From: Lachnospiraceae bacterium
Lineage (GTDB): Bacteria; Bacillota; Clostridia; Lachnospirales; Lachnospiraceae
DNA length: 64,000 nucleotides
Reading direction: 5' to 3'
Assembly (NCBI GenBank): GCA_014804755.1
Contig: JAAUZE010000028.1
Span: forward strand, 1 to 64,000
Every line of letters starts with the position of its first letter. Within the stretch, counting starts at the first letter, position 1. The notes under the pieces were generated by a model. That model saw only the letters and a list, made by a program, of their open reading frames with translations. It did not search any database and had not been told where the DNA came from. The translations under genes and the position numbers were made by a program. Below, one piece after another: positions 34,846-44,169 of the stretch.

Positions 34846-35204
34846 TTCTTCCCCTCCCCATCGATCATTCTGCGAATCTCAGCGATCTCCTCCTCGCTCA
34901 ATGCCTTCCGCTTTGTAAATGCAGCGATGAAAGCAGGCAGGGAACCGTCAAAGGTCTCACGTACAAACCGTTCGCTTTGTGAACTATAATAATTCTCTTT
35001 TGAGATCAACGCTGTCACTGTCTTATTTTCCATCTGAAAAAAACCGTGCTCGCTCAGCTTTTTTAACACCGTATAGGTCGTTGTCCGTTTCCATTGAAGC
35101 TCCTCACCGCACAGCTTCACCAGCTCTCCGGTCGATAACGGTTCATGCTCCCACACAATATCCGCAAACTTCGATTCTACCGCTCCCAGCTTGTAATCCG
35201 TCAT
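34842..35204 (-). CDS. BlaI/MecI-family transcriptional repressor
   Basis: A 120-aa winged-helix repressor (KLGAVESKFADIVWEHEPLSTGELVKL, WKRTTTYTVLKKLSEHG) closely related to the 33009 repressor. Two GTCTAT-N5-ATAGAC dyads overlap its promoter at 35308-35348, so it probably represses itself. Its partner peptidase gene, overlapping by ATGA, is broken, so induction by the usual cleavage may have been lost. GGAGG lies before the ATG. Confidence 0.9.
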   Translation of the reverse strand: MTDYKLGAVESKFADIVWEHEPLSTGELVKLCGEELQWKRTTTYTVLKKLSEHGFFQMENKTVTALISKENYYSSQSERFVRETFDGSLPAFIAAFTKRKALSEEEIAEIRRMIDGEGKK

Positions 35205-35307
35205 TTCCGTCTCCTCCCGCCAGTCATATCATCAAATCATTTCAACAATCACAGTACATCTTTAAATTCCTGCAATTAAAATTTTGGAAATTTCCATCAC
35301 GCGATTT

Positions 35308-35359
35308 GTCTATCCTTAATAGACACCTTGAGTCTATCATCAATAGACACTCTTGTCAA
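35308..35359 (-). promoter_or_regulatory. Promoter and twin operators of the second BlaI locus
   Basis: GTCTAT-CCTTA-ATAGAC (35308-35324) and GTCTAT-CATCA-ATAGAC (35332-35348) are identical dyads 24 bp apart. The second covers the -10/spacer of TTGACA (35354-35359) -17 bp- TAGACT (35331-35336). Confidence 0.82.
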
Positions 35360-35533
35360 CCTTATTATACCATTTTATTTTTTATTTTTTGTTCGTTGAA
35401 AATCCTTTTTTCCATGAAACTTCCCATCGTTACCAAACGTCTATATTAACAGATTTAAACGGAGTCCCGCAAATTTGTGCCTGCGGCATAGCGTATTTCA
35501 TACGCATTCAAGTTTGCAGGTTGAGAGAAAGGC

Positions 35534-36661
35534 ATGGTTATTAACATGAGAAAAGCGAAGATCGCCCTGATGACTGCCGGATGTATGGTGTTTTGCGTCT
35601 GCGGCTGCGGAAATACGGAACCGATAAGTCCCGGAACTACCGACATTCCCATTATCATTGAAGAAGATGACGCACCGGACGCGGATCATGGGAACGCCGA
35701 TTATGCGGATGATACGGGCGTGAATGATAGCAGCACGGGTAATGCAGCCTCGGATGGGACAGGCTCAGACACGCCGGATACGGATGAACCGGTCATAGAC
35801 AGTGCCGCGTTATCGTTTACTGAATTTAAGAATTTAACCTTTTGGTTTGCAAGCGGCGCAGGCGCATGGGCAACGCAGCTGTCCATTCATTCGGACGGAA
35901 CCTTCGCCGGAGAATATCATGACAGCGATATGGGTTCTTATGACGAAAGCTACCCGAACGGAACGGTGTATCAATGTACCTTCGACGGACAATTTTCGCA
36001 GCCGGTAAAAGTAAATGATTATACCTACTCCATGCAGATCTTGTCGATCAGCTATGCCAAAGAGCCGGACACAAGTGAAATCAAGGACGGCACTTTATAT
36101 CACTACACCACTCCCTATGGTTTGGACGAGGCCGAAGCGCTATTGATCTATCTGCCGGGCGCGCCGCTCGCCGAGCTTCCTGAAGGCTACCGTTCCTGGG
36201 TCGGCTATTACTATCTGGAAAACACGACGGACACGGAGCTTCCTTTTTACGGCTTATATAATGAAGCGGAGGCGGAAGGTTTTTCAAGCTATTCTGAATG
36301 GGAGAGCTTAAAATATAATGTCGAATATATTGAGGAACAGGCAGCGATTATAGAGGATGCCCTCATAAATGACGGCACGCTCTCTCAGGGGGATCTCAAT
36401 GTCAAATCGAAGGAATTATATGAGTTATGGGATTCCATGTTAAATATTATTTGGAAAGCCTTAAAGCGGGTGAACGATGCCGATACCATGCGTGCACTCA
36501 CCGACGAGCAGCTTAAATGGATCGCCGAAAAAGAACAGGCCGTAGAAGAGGCAGGCGCCGAGGTTGAGGGCGGTTCGCTTTATCCGCTTATCACAAACAC
36601 GAAAGCGGCAGAACTGACAAAAGCCCGCGTCTATGAACTGCTGGCGTTATTAGAGCCATAA
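35534..36661 (+). CDS. Lipoprotein with LprI/DUF1311-like C-terminus
   Basis: N-terminal signal with lipobox CVCGC (Cys ~24), so lipid-anchored outside the cell. An acidic, Asp/Thr/Gly-rich linker (to ~90) follows. The middle domain is beta-rich (FWFASGAGAWATQLSIHSDGTF). The C-terminal ~90 residues are helical (NVKSKELYELWDSMLNIIWKAL, TDEQLKWIAEKEQAV), the pattern of the LprI N-terminal (DUF1311) lysozyme-inhibitor domain. Role in lysozyme resistance is possible by homology only. Its TAA stop is part of repeat element A. Confidence 0.78.
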   Translation: MVINMRKAKIALMTAGCMVFCVCGCGNTEPISPGTTDIPIIIEEDDAPDADHGNADYADDTGVNDSSTGNAASDGTGSDTPDTDEPVIDSAALSFTEFKNLTFWFASGAGAWATQLSIHSDGTFAGEYHDSDMGSYDESYPNGTVYQCTFDGQFSQPVKVNDYTYSMQILSISYAKEPDTSEIKDGTLYHYTTPYGLDEAEALLIYLPGAPLAELPEGYRSWVGYYYLENTTDTELPFYGLYNEAEAEGFSSYSEWESLKYNVEYIEEQAAIIEDALINDGTLSQGDLNVKSKELYELWDSMLNIIWKALKRVNDADTMRALTDEQLKWIAEKEQAVEEAGAEVEGGSLYPLITNTKAAELTKARVYELLALLEP

Positions 36662-36756
36662 AAAAGAACGCTGCGCGTTCTTTCGAAGAAATGCCTTCGG
36701 CATTTCTTTTGAATCCGCTTATGCGTTTCTTCCGGGATTGAGAAGTTTCCTATAAG
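36659..36756 (+). repeat. Hairpin-tail intergenic element A
   Basis: Starts with the stop codon: TAAAAAAGAACGC-TGC-GCGTTCTTT (36659-36683). Two more hairpins follow, GAAATG/CATTTC and a CCGC/GCG-type one. The shared tail CGGGATTGAGAAGTTTCC-TATAAG ends at 36756. Confidence 0.8.
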
Positions 36757-36790
36757 AAAAAAGAGGGCATCAGCCGACGCCCTCTTTTTT
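36757..36790. terminator. Bidirectional terminator between the lipoprotein and peptidase E genes
   Basis: AAAAAAGAGGGC and GCCCTCTTTTTT form a perfect 12-bp stem around a 10-base loop. Confidence 0.85.
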
Positions 36791-36799
36791 AATGCTTCT

Positions 36800-37549
36800 T
36801 TATCCTAATATCCTGATCTTTTGATCACGTTCACAGACCTTCTTCTCGAAGCCGTCCTCCAACAGATAAGCCTCGCCATACAGCGTTGTGCTTCCGTCTT
36901 TATCAACGAAAAGATAGGAGCCGTCCACCAGCGCATAAAACGATCTGACATGACTGTCAGGAATGCATATATCCTCAAATACCCGTTTTCCGTCCAGTGT
37001 CAGTCCTTTATAATGCTGATAATGCGGCAGGATCCGGACATCGGTCAGTCCCAGCCCGTCTAAGTAACGTTCATAATGCGGATCGACTGCCTCGCCCTCC
37101 TCCTCCGGCTGCGCATAGACAATGCTTGCGCTGTTCATGCTTCCGGCGGAGATGCCGATGATCATGCCCATATACTCATGCAGGAGCTCCTTCAAATGAA
37201 TGCGCCAAAAAAACTGATTCTGCGTCGGCACATGCCCTCCTGCCAAAATAATGACATTGCTGTCAGCTACAAGACGCCGTATCTGACTTTCGTTTCGCGC
37301 ATCACAGACCTCCAAATTCCGAAACGGCAGTCCGGACAGCCAGAATGAATCGGGAATCTGACTCCTTAAACTGTCATTTGTCGCTGCGTCATCAGGCGCC
37401 GCTGCAATGATCAATCCTCTTGCTTCATTCGGCCAGTATTTTTTCAGATTCGTAACAAATTCATTGGAATTATCCAACTCACACGGAATGCGCACGCCGA
37501 CCTTATCCTTATAGAATCCGCCCGGGAAGCTTGTTAAAAACACTCTCAT
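36800..37549 (-). CDS. Peptidase E (S51) family / type 1 glutamine-amidotransferase-like protein
   Basis: A class I GATase-like fold with the S51 nucleophile elbow IIGISAGSMN (Ser ~112) and the preceding ILAGGHVPTQNQFF. A downstream His (LPHYQHYKG) completes a possible triad. S51 members hydrolyse Asp-X dipeptides; this one is a divergent member (249 aa). Start at 37549 (MRVFLTSFPGGF) with GAGAGG upstream. The first in-frame Met at 37603 lies within repeat element E and is unlikely. Single gene. Confidence 0.8.
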   Translation of the reverse strand: MRVFLTSFPGGFYKDKVGVRIPCELDNSNEFVTNLKKYWPNEARGLIIAAAPDDAATNDSLRSQIPDSFWLSGLPFRNLEVCDARNESQIRRLVADSNVIILAGGHVPTQNQFFWRIHLKELLHEYMGMIIGISAGSMNSASIVYAQPEEEGEAVDPHYERYLDGLGLTDVRILPHYQHYKGLTLDGKRVFEDICIPDSHVRSFYALVDGSYLFVDKDGSTTLYGEAYLLEDGFEKKVCERDQKIRILG

Positions 37550-37567
37550 AATGCACCTCTCTATTCT

Positions 37568-37684
37568 AAAAGAGTTTGCGGAACGCAAACTCTTTTTTAC
37601 CATATAGGAATTTCCACAATCCCAGAAGAATTCCCGCAGGGAATTCTTCGAACGAGTTCGCGGAACGCGAACTCTTTTTTATCA
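37568..37684 (-). repeat. Hairpin-tail intergenic element E
   Basis: On the minus strand: hairpin GAGTTCGCG/CGCGAACTC, hairpin GAAGAATTCCC/GGGAATTCTTC, tail TGGGATTGTGGAAATTCC, then hairpin GAGTTTGCG/CGCAAACTC. It lies just upstream of the peptidase E start rather than after a gene. Confidence 0.8.
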
Positions 37685-37931
37685 TATACTTTCGCGATCG
37701 CTTCTGTCAAGTCATTCCGCCGCCGAATCCGCGCGGAAGTCATACGGCGCCCTTGCTTCAGATTCCTCTTTATTTTTTCGGAAACGGAAGGAAACTTCTT
37801 TGTGAATTTTTCACAAAGTTTTTCTCATTTGGTAAAAGTGCCCATAAAAATATCGTTTTTACACAAATATCCACGGTTTATTCTTGTGAAAATAGTGCAA
37901 AAATCAAAGAAACCGATTACCCAATTTGGAA

Positions 37932-37978
37932 TTGCCGTAACAAAACCGCAATGATATGCTTTCCTTGTAAACGGAAAG
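37932..37978 (+). promoter_or_regulatory. Promoter and LacI/CcpA-like operator of the maltodextrin locus
   Basis: TTGCCG (37932-37937) and TATGCT (37955-37960) with a 17-bp spacer. TTGTAAACGGAAA (37965-37977), covering the expected start site, fits the left two-thirds of a cre/LacI-type operator (TGNNARCGNWWW). It is a plausible site for the LacI regulator at 44170 or for CcpA. The rest of the 319-bp gap 37685-38003 shows nothing clear. Confidence 0.5.
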
Positions 37979-38003
37979 TCATCAACTGAAAAGGAGGATT
38001 ATT

Positions 38004-39260
38004 ATGAAAGTCATGAAAAAAATCGCGGCATTTTTGTTTTTGTCCGTGATGGCGTTTATGCTTTTTTCACCTGCACAGGTAAGGGCAGAAGAAGAAAGGG
38101 AAGTTGTTTTCGTGCAGGTGCCGGGGGATTGGAGCGATCCCTGCGTGTGGGCATGGGACGAGGACGGCAATAATGCCTTTGCCGCATGGCCCGGCGGCGA
38201 AACGGAAGTATATGAGGACAACGAGGGCTGGTATTACATTCACATTCCTTCCTGGGCGAATCATGTGATCGTCAACGCCAACGAGGGAAGCGTGCAGACA
38301 GGCGAACTGGTGTTAAAGGGCGGCAATGTATGGATCACCGTGGAAGACGCGGAAAATGCGTCCGTTTCCTACGACGCGCTGACGGACGGCGACATCCCGG
38401 ATTATGTGGAGAAGTTCCTCATTCACGCAACAGTTCCGGAAGGCTGGGAAAATCCCTGTCTGTGGGCATGGTCGGCTCCCGACGGCACAAATGCGTTTGC
38501 GGCATGGCCGGGATCGGCATTGAAGCAGGGCGACGACGGCTGGTACACAGGAAAAGCGCCTATCTGGATCAATTCCATCATCATTAATGCAAATGACGGC
38601 TCCGTGCAGACGGAGGATATTTCAATTGATCCCGCCGAATTGTGGATCACGGTCGCAGACGACGGCAGCTATGATTTCACCTACGATGATCCGAACGCCG
38701 TGAGCGCGCCGGACGTAAATGTATACGTCAAAGCGCCTGCGGACTGGAGCGCTCCCTGCTTATGGGCATGGTCGGCTCCCGACGGTACAAATGTATTTGC
38801 ATCCTGGCCGGGCGAACCTTTCGCAGAAGGCGACGACGGCTGGCTGACCTTATCCGTTCCCGGATGGGTGAATTCCGTGATCGTCAACGGCAATGAGGGA
38901 AGCGTACAGACGGTGGATATCTCAGTGGAAACCGGAAAAGATATTTGGCTCGTCGTGACCGGAGCCGAGGAATATGAGGTATTTTACGAAAAACCGGAGG
39001 GAACGGGCAGCGCGGATGATGCGCAGACAGCGGAAACCGGGAACGGCGATGACGAATCCTCATCGGAAAAAACGGAGGATGCCGGGCAGATCGATACGCC
39101 AAACGCGGACGGTAATGCCGGACAGACCGAAAGCACTCCCGCACCGGATACGGAAAAATCGGGCGTAAGTGCAGGAATCATCGCACTGATCGCGGTCGTC
39201 TGCGTCGCTATCGTCGCAGTCATTGTCGGTGTCATTGCAAAGAATAAGAAAAAGAACTAG
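38004..39260 (+). CDS. Surface protein with three CBM26-like starch-binding modules
   Basis: A signal peptide (~1-29) is followed by three similar modules (about 33-125, 133-225, 232-325). Each has an opening DW/GW..PCLWAWS.PDGTNAFA.WPG, then GWY, P.W.NS.I.N.N.GSVQT and LW.TV. These aromatic patterns match CBM26 starch-binding domains. A Ser/Thr/Glu/Asp linker (~330-385), a membrane helix (SGIIALIAVVCVAIVAVIVG-like) and the basic tail KNKKKN anchor it. No catalytic domain is present, so it probably binds starch or maltodextrin at the surface for the importer encoded next. AAAGGAGG lies before the ATG. Confidence 0.85.
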   Translation: MKVMKKIAAFLFLSVMAFMLFSPAQVRAEEEREVVFVQVPGDWSDPCVWAWDEDGNNAFAAWPGGETEVYEDNEGWYYIHIPSWANHVIVNANEGSVQTGELVLKGGNVWITVEDAENASVSYDALTDGDIPDYVEKFLIHATVPEGWENPCLWAWSAPDGTNAFAAWPGSALKQGDDGWYTGKAPIWINSIIINANDGSVQTEDISIDPAELWITVADDGSYDFTYDDPNAVSAPDVNVYVKAPADWSAPCLWAWSAPDGTNVFASWPGEPFAEGDDGWLTLSVPGWVNSVIVNGNEGSVQTVDISVETGKDIWLVVTGAEEYEVFYEKPEGTGSADDAQTAETGNGDDESSSEKTEDAGQIDTPNADGNAGQTESTPAPDTEKSGVSAGIIALIAVVCVAIVAVIVGVIAKNKKKN

Positions 39261-39279
39261 TTTTCTATTACACAAGCAT

Positions 39280-39306
39280 GCATGGCAGGCTCAGCCTGCC
39301 ATGCAC
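39280..39306. other. Intercistronic 12-bp hairpin between the CBM and binding-protein genes
   Basis: TGCATGGCAGGC-TCA-GCCTGCCATGCA: perfect stem, no T run, ending 13 bp before the next start. Possible mRNA processing or stability element. Confidence 0.6.
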
Positions 39307-39319
39307 AAGAGGTATGATT

Positions 39320-40540
39320 ATGAAAAAAATCCTTTCACTACTATTATCCCTCACCCTGTCGATCGGACTGTTGTGCGGCTGCGGCGCGCACGGCAAGACT
39401 TTGACAGAGGAAGAGAAAAATACCATTGTGATCTGGCATGACAAGGAAGATGCCGTGTCATCCGCACTGCTTACTGAACTGGAACGACTCGTGCCCGACA
39501 TTGTCGTGCAGCTTGAATACAAGAGCAATCTTACGGAAGCGTTAAAAATGGTCGGAAACGATCCGAACGCAGCGCCGGATATGTACTTTTTTGCCCATGA
39601 CAAGATCGGCGTTTATGCGGAAATGGGAATCCTCGCGCCGATCACCGATCTGATCGACCGTGAGACGTTAACTGCTTCTTATGTGGGAATGACGCTGGAT
39701 GCGGCAACCTACAAGGGAGAGTTGTATCAGCTTCCGATCTACTTCGAGACATTGCTTTTTATGTATAACCGCCTCTATATGGCGGACGATCAGGTACCGC
39801 AGACAACGGAGGAATTATATGCCTATATGGAACAAAAAACACGGGGCGGGCATTACGGCTTTGTAGAACAACACAGCACCGCGTACTATAGCGCAGGCTG
39901 GATTCACGGCTTCGGCGGCTATATCTTAAATGAGAACGGGGATGTGGGCTTACATTTACCGGAGACGATCGCGGCCATGGAATATCACAAAAAATTTGTG
40001 GAGTGGATGCCCGGAGAAAGTGAATACGCAACGGTCAATACGCTTTTTCAGGAGGGCAAGGCCCATGCGACGATCGGCGGACCGTGGCTGGTATCATCCG
40101 CACGGGCGGCCGGAATGGATTTGGGGATCGCTCCCATGCCTGTCATCGACGAGACTTCTCTTCCGATCTCCCCCTATATGGGCGTGCAGGGTGTACAGGT
40201 GTTACGGTACGCGGCGGAAAACAAAACAGAAACGGTAACACGCATTTTGGAGGCGCTGATGGACCCGGAGGTCGGCATTGCGCTCGCGAAAGTGAGCGGC
40301 TGTGCGCCTGCAGTGGAGGCATGCTATGAAAATGCAGACGTCACCGCTGACGATGTGGTGATGGCAATGCGGGAAACGGCGGAACATACGATTCCGATGC
40401 CCAACCGTCCGGAAATGGATATTATGTGGACGGTCGTCGCCGATCTGTTAGTCAATATTAACATGAGCGGTCAGGATGTCACCGCAAGCTGCGAGGACGC
40501 ACAGAAAAGGGCGGAGGATCTCATCCGGAAGATGCAGTGA
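39320..40540 (+). CDS. Maltodextrin ABC transporter substrate-binding lipoprotein (MalE-like)
   Basis: Signal peptide with lipobox LLCGC (Cys ~19). The mature protein follows the CUT1 solute-binding fold: ITVIWHD-type start (NTIVIWHDKEDAV), PDMYFFAHDKIG, LYQLPIYFETLLFMYNRLYM, ATIGGPWLVSSARAAG, PEMDIMWTVVADLL. These match maltose/maltodextrin-binding proteins. The start at 39320 (MKKILSLL) has AAGAGG seven bases upstream. It is followed by MalF- and MalG-like genes in the same direction. Confidence 0.9.
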   Translation: MKKILSLLLSLTLSIGLLCGCGAHGKTLTEEEKNTIVIWHDKEDAVSSALLTELERLVPDIVVQLEYKSNLTEALKMVGNDPNAAPDMYFFAHDKIGVYAEMGILAPITDLIDRETLTASYVGMTLDAATYKGELYQLPIYFETLLFMYNRLYMADDQVPQTTEELYAYMEQKTRGGHYGFVEQHSTAYYSAGWIHGFGGYILNENGDVGLHLPETIAAMEYHKKFVEWMPGESEYATVNTLFQEGKAHATIGGPWLVSSARAAGMDLGIAPMPVIDETSLPISPYMGVQGVQVLRYAAENKTETVTRILEALMDPEVGIALAKVSGCAPAVEACYENADVTADDVVMAMRETAEHTIPMPNRPEMDIMWTVVADLLVNINMSGQDVTASCEDAQKRAEDLIRKMQ

Positions 40541-40548
40541 GGTATCTT

Positions 40549-41454
40549 ATGAAAAAAACAAACACAAGAAAAAAATACGGAACCCTGATCTCTTATTTAT
40601 GGTCGGCGCCCTCCCTGATCCTGATCTGCCTGATCGTCATATTCCCCATCCTTTATACGGGATATATTTCCCTGACGAATATGAATGTGTACCATTGGTT
40701 TACCTATGATGTGATCGGGCTTCGCAACTATCAGGAAGCGCTGCTCGTGTTTGACAGCGGTTTTCTCTCGGCGCTTCTCTTAACGATCGTCTGGACGGTG
40801 GCAAATATGATCTTACAGCTTGTCATCGCCTACCTGCTGGCAAACCTCTTGAACACAAAGGGGTTACGGCTGCGGAACTGTTACCGGACGCTGTTGATCG
40901 TTCCATGGGCAATGCCGGGCTATGTATCCATCCTGTTGTGGAAAACAGGTATGTTTAATTCCCAGTTCGGCTTATTGAACCAGTGGATGGAAAAACTTGG
41001 TTTCTCTCCCGTCAGATGGCTGGCAAACGACACATCGGCATTTCTATGCTGTACGATCGTCAATCTGTGGCTTGCACTGCCCTTTATGATCACGATCATC
41101 GACGGCGCCCTGCAGAGCGTTGATCAAAGCTATTATGAGAGCGCCCTTTTAGATGGCGCAGGGTGGCTGCAGCGGACCCGTTATATCACGATCCCGGCAA
41201 TCCGTCCGATCATCGCACCGTCAGTCGTGATCACGATATTTACGACCTTTAAGCAGTTTGACGTCATTTATCTTTTAACCCAGCAGGCAGGCGCAAAGAC
41301 GGGCGCCCATATCCATACGATTTTAACTTATGCATACGAGAACGCCTTCATCACCAACAATTACGGTTACAGCTCAGCGGTATCCATGATCATTTTCGTC
41401 ATCCTGATCCTGTTCTCTTATGTCATTCACATGAAGCCGAAGGAGGAATCTTAA
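40549..41454 (+). CDS. Maltodextrin ABC transporter permease, MalF-like
   Basis: Six-helix CUT1 permease of 301 aa. N-terminal helix WSAPSLILICLIVIFPILYTG, EAA loop SALLDGAGWLQRTRYITIPAI. The true start is ATG 40549; TGAGG of the upstream stop region serves as ribosome site. It overlaps closely with the binding protein gene and the MalG-like gene, forming one operon. Larger N-terminal MalF domains of E. coli are absent, as is usual in Firmicutes. Confidence 0.9.
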   Translation: MKKTNTRKKYGTLISYLWSAPSLILICLIVIFPILYTGYISLTNMNVYHWFTYDVIGLRNYQEALLVFDSGFLSALLLTIVWTVANMILQLVIAYLLANLLNTKGLRLRNCYRTLLIVPWAMPGYVSILLWKTGMFNSQFGLLNQWMEKLGFSPVRWLANDTSAFLCCTIVNLWLALPFMITIIDGALQSVDQSYYESALLDGAGWLQRTRYITIPAIRPIIAPSVVITIFTTFKQFDVIYLLTQQAGAKTGAHIHTILTYAYENAFITNNYGYSSAVSMIIFVILILFSYVIHMKPKEES

Positions 41455-41455
41455 C

Positions 41456-42298
41456 ATGCGTCGAAAAGGAAAACAACGATTGAAGCTGACGCTCGTGAAT
41501 CTGATCCTGATCCTTGTATGCTTTGTAACGTTCATTCCGATCCTGTATGCATTTTCCGTCTCGATCAACGAACAGAACAGCCTGCTTGGCTCTGATTTTT
41601 CTTTTATCCCGCGAAAAGTGACGATCGCAAATTATCGCAGGGTATTTACGGAGGAACCCGTCGTTCTCTGGTTTAAGAACAGCATGGTGCTCGCCGTCTC
41701 CACGGTTGTGATCGCGCTCGGCACGGGCATTCCTGCAGCATACATTTTTTCCAGAAGAAGATTTCCCGGAAGAAAAGCGATCCTGCAATTATTGATCCTG
41801 CTGTATGCGTTTCCCTCGCTGTTGTCCATGACGGCGCTATACAAGCTTTTGAGTCCGATGGGACTGATCAACACAAGAATGGGACTGATCATCGTGTATA
41901 CCGGAACGATGGCGGTGTTTGCACTGTGGAATATGAAGGGCTATTTTGACACGATCCCTGTTGAGCTTGAGGAGGCGGCAAAAATCGATGGCGCAGGACC
42001 GCTTCGGATCGTACTGCGCATCATCCTGCCGCTTGCAAAGCCGACGATCGCGGTCACGGCAATGATGGTCCTGATCTATGTGTGGAACGAGTATATTTTT
42101 TCCATTAACTTTATGACCGGAGAGAGTACCTACACACTGGCGGCGGGCTTATACTCGCTGCAGGCAAACGAAACAAGCGGAAGCTGGCCCGTGTTTTCTG
42201 CGGCCTCGCTTTTGGTATCCCTGCCGATATTGATCATCTTTTTTGCCTTGCAGAAAAATATGACGTCGGGACTGACCTCTGGCGGGGTAAAAGGATGA
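41456..42298 (+). CDS. Maltodextrin ABC transporter permease, MalG-like
   Basis: Second CUT1 permease, 280 aa. EAA motif ELEEAAKIDGAGPLRIVLRI, typical MalG N-terminus ILVCFVTFIPILYAFSVSI and end FALQKNMTSGLTSGGVKG. AAGGAGG lies nine bases before the ATG, inside the end of the previous gene. The TGA stop touches repeat element B. No ATPase gene follows; MsmX is a likely partner. Confidence 0.92.
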   Translation: MRRKGKQRLKLTLVNLILILVCFVTFIPILYAFSVSINEQNSLLGSDFSFIPRKVTIANYRRVFTEEPVVLWFKNSMVLAVSTVVIALGTGIPAAYIFSRRRFPGRKAILQLLILLYAFPSLLSMTALYKLLSPMGLINTRMGLIIVYTGTMAVFALWNMKGYFDTIPVELEEAAKIDGAGPLRIVLRIILPLAKPTIAVTAMMVLIYVWNEYIFSINFMTGESTYTLAAGLYSLQANETSGSWPVFSAASLLVSLPILIIFFALQKNMTSGLTSGGVKG

Positions 42299-42385
42299 AA
42301 AAAGAATCGAAGCATACTGCTTCGATTCTTTCGAAGAATTCCCTTCGGGAATTCTTCTGACACTGCGAAATTTTCCATAGGTAAA
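42298..42385 (+). repeat. Hairpin-tail intergenic element B
   Basis: AAGAATCGAAGCA-TAC-TGCTTCGATTCTT (42302-42330), then GAAGAATTCCC/GGGAATTCTTC, then a divergent tail CTGCGAAATTTTCCATAGG. It separates the permease and GH13 genes. Confidence 0.75.
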
Positions 42386-42401
42386 CACAAGGAGAAACAA
42401 T

Positions 42402-44120
42402 ATGAACAGGAGTGCGGTTTTACATATTCCGATGTCGGAATATGCATATGGGATGGACGAGGAACATGTGACGATCCGGCTTCGATGCGGCAGGGGTGAT
42501 CTTATGCGTTGCGTTCTGCATTTCGGAGACCGGGCATGCAGGCAAACGCCCGTTATTTTTACGGAGCAGGAAATGCATGTATGCGCTTCGGATGAATATT
42601 TCGATTATTACGAGACGACGCTCGCGCATCCCTATAAAAGAATCAATTATTATTTTGAACTGATTTCTACGACAGAGCGGATGCTGTACTACGGGGATTG
42701 TTTTATGGAAGAGTGCGTAGACGACCGCTCGGAATACTATCAGCTTCCCTACAACCACCGGGCGGACATCGTACGCCCTCCCGCATGGGCAAAGGACGCG
42801 GTTATCTATAATATCTTTCCGGACAGCTTTGCAACGGGCAAAGCATATCTTTCCGGCAAACCGGTAGAAAAAGAATTTTCCGGCGAGACCGTAAAAGGAA
42901 AATTGGGCGGCACGATCAGGGGGATTGCGGAAAATGTTTCCTATCTGAAGGATCTCGGCTTTAACGCCATTTACGTGAATCCGATCTTTGCGGCGGGGGA
43001 ATATCATAAATATGATCTGTTAGACTATTTCCACATCGACCCCTGCTTTGGAACGGACGAAGAATTTAAGGATATGGTGGCGCTCTGTCACGAAAACGGA
43101 ATAAAGGTCATCATTGACGGCGTATTTAACCATTGCGGCTGGCGCTTTTTTGCGTTTGACGACGTGGTAAATAACGGCGAATCCTCCCGCTATAAGGACT
43201 GGTTCTACCGTCTGGAATTTCCGGTTATCAGACCCGAAAACGGCGACATCTACCCGAGTTATGAATGCTTTGGCTATGAACGGATGATGCCCAAGCTCAA
43301 TACCCAAAATCCTGAGGTATGCGACTATTTCTGCCGGGTATGCAGGCACTGGCTGCAGGAATACGGAATCGATGGCTGGCGGCTCGATGTCGCAAGCGAG
43401 ATCAACGATGCATTTTGGGAAAGCTTTTATCGTGCGGCAAAGGAAGTCAATCCCGACGCCATTCTGATCGGCGAGGTTTGGGAAACGGCACGCCACTGGC
43501 TTGACGGCAAAAAATTTGACTCCACGATGAATTATGATTTCAGAAAACATTGCCGTCGTTTTTTTGCGGAGGGAAGCATTGATGCCTACGAGTTTGACGG
43601 CAGAGTGACGAATATGAGGATGCGGTATCGGAAACAGAGCGTATACGCGCAGTTAAATCTTCTGGACAGCCATGATGTGAGCCGTTTTTTGTCCCTGTGC
43701 GGAGGCGACGAGCGACGTTATAAGCTGGCGGTACTGTTTCAGATGACGTTTCCGGGAATCCCCTCCGTTTTTTACGGGGACGAAAAGGGCATCAGCGGAA
43801 TATCGGAGGAGGAGTACCGTGCGCCGATGAAGTGGGATAAGAAAGAAGACGAACTGTTTTCTTTTTTCAAAAAAGCAATCTGGATGCGCAGGGATCACAC
43901 GGCGCTCAGACAGGGCGAATATCGAACCGTACACGCCGAACGCGGAAGCGGTCTGTACCTCTATGCAAGGGAAACGGATTCTGATAAGATCATTATTGCA
44001 ATGAACATGAGTGAGACTGCCGCCTGCCTGCCGGACTTTGACGGCGCAGAACGGATTTTATGGCAGGAAGGGCTTTCGGGACGGGAGCTTGCTCCTATGG
44101 GATGGGCAATATTTCATTGA
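42402..44120 (+). CDS. Cytoplasmic GH13 alpha-glycosidase (cyclomaltodextrinase/neopullulanase type)
   Basis: An N-terminal ~120-residue CBM34-like domain precedes the GH13 barrel. Regions: DGVFNHCG (I), GWRLDVASE (II, nucleophile Asp), IGEVWE (III, acid Glu), LLDSHD (IV). AWAKDAVIYNIFPDSFATG is typical of the neopullulanase/maltogenic amylase subgroup. No signal peptide, so it should degrade imported maltodextrins in the cytoplasm. CAAGGAGAAAC precedes the ATG. Exact specificity is not readable from sequence. Confidence 0.9.
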   Translation: MNRSAVLHIPMSEYAYGMDEEHVTIRLRCGRGDLMRCVLHFGDRACRQTPVIFTEQEMHVCASDEYFDYYETTLAHPYKRINYYFELISTTERMLYYGDCFMEECVDDRSEYYQLPYNHRADIVRPPAWAKDAVIYNIFPDSFATGKAYLSGKPVEKEFSGETVKGKLGGTIRGIAENVSYLKDLGFNAIYVNPIFAAGEYHKYDLLDYFHIDPCFGTDEEFKDMVALCHENGIKVIIDGVFNHCGWRFFAFDDVVNNGESSRYKDWFYRLEFPVIRPENGDIYPSYECFGYERMMPKLNTQNPEVCDYFCRVCRHWLQEYGIDGWRLDVASEINDAFWESFYRAAKEVNPDAILIGEVWETARHWLDGKKFDSTMNYDFRKHCRRFFAEGSIDAYEFDGRVTNMRMRYRKQSVYAQLNLLDSHDVSRFLSLCGGDERRYKLAVLFQMTFPGIPSVFYGDEKGISGISEEEYRAPMKWDKKEDELFSFFKKAIWMRRDHTALRQGEYRTVHAERGSGLYLYARETDSDKIIIAMNMSETAACLPDFDGAERILWQEGLSGRELAPMGWAIFH

Positions 44121-44169
44121 ACTTGAAAACGATGAGAGGTTTTTATGACTCGGAAAGGCGGGGCATCGG

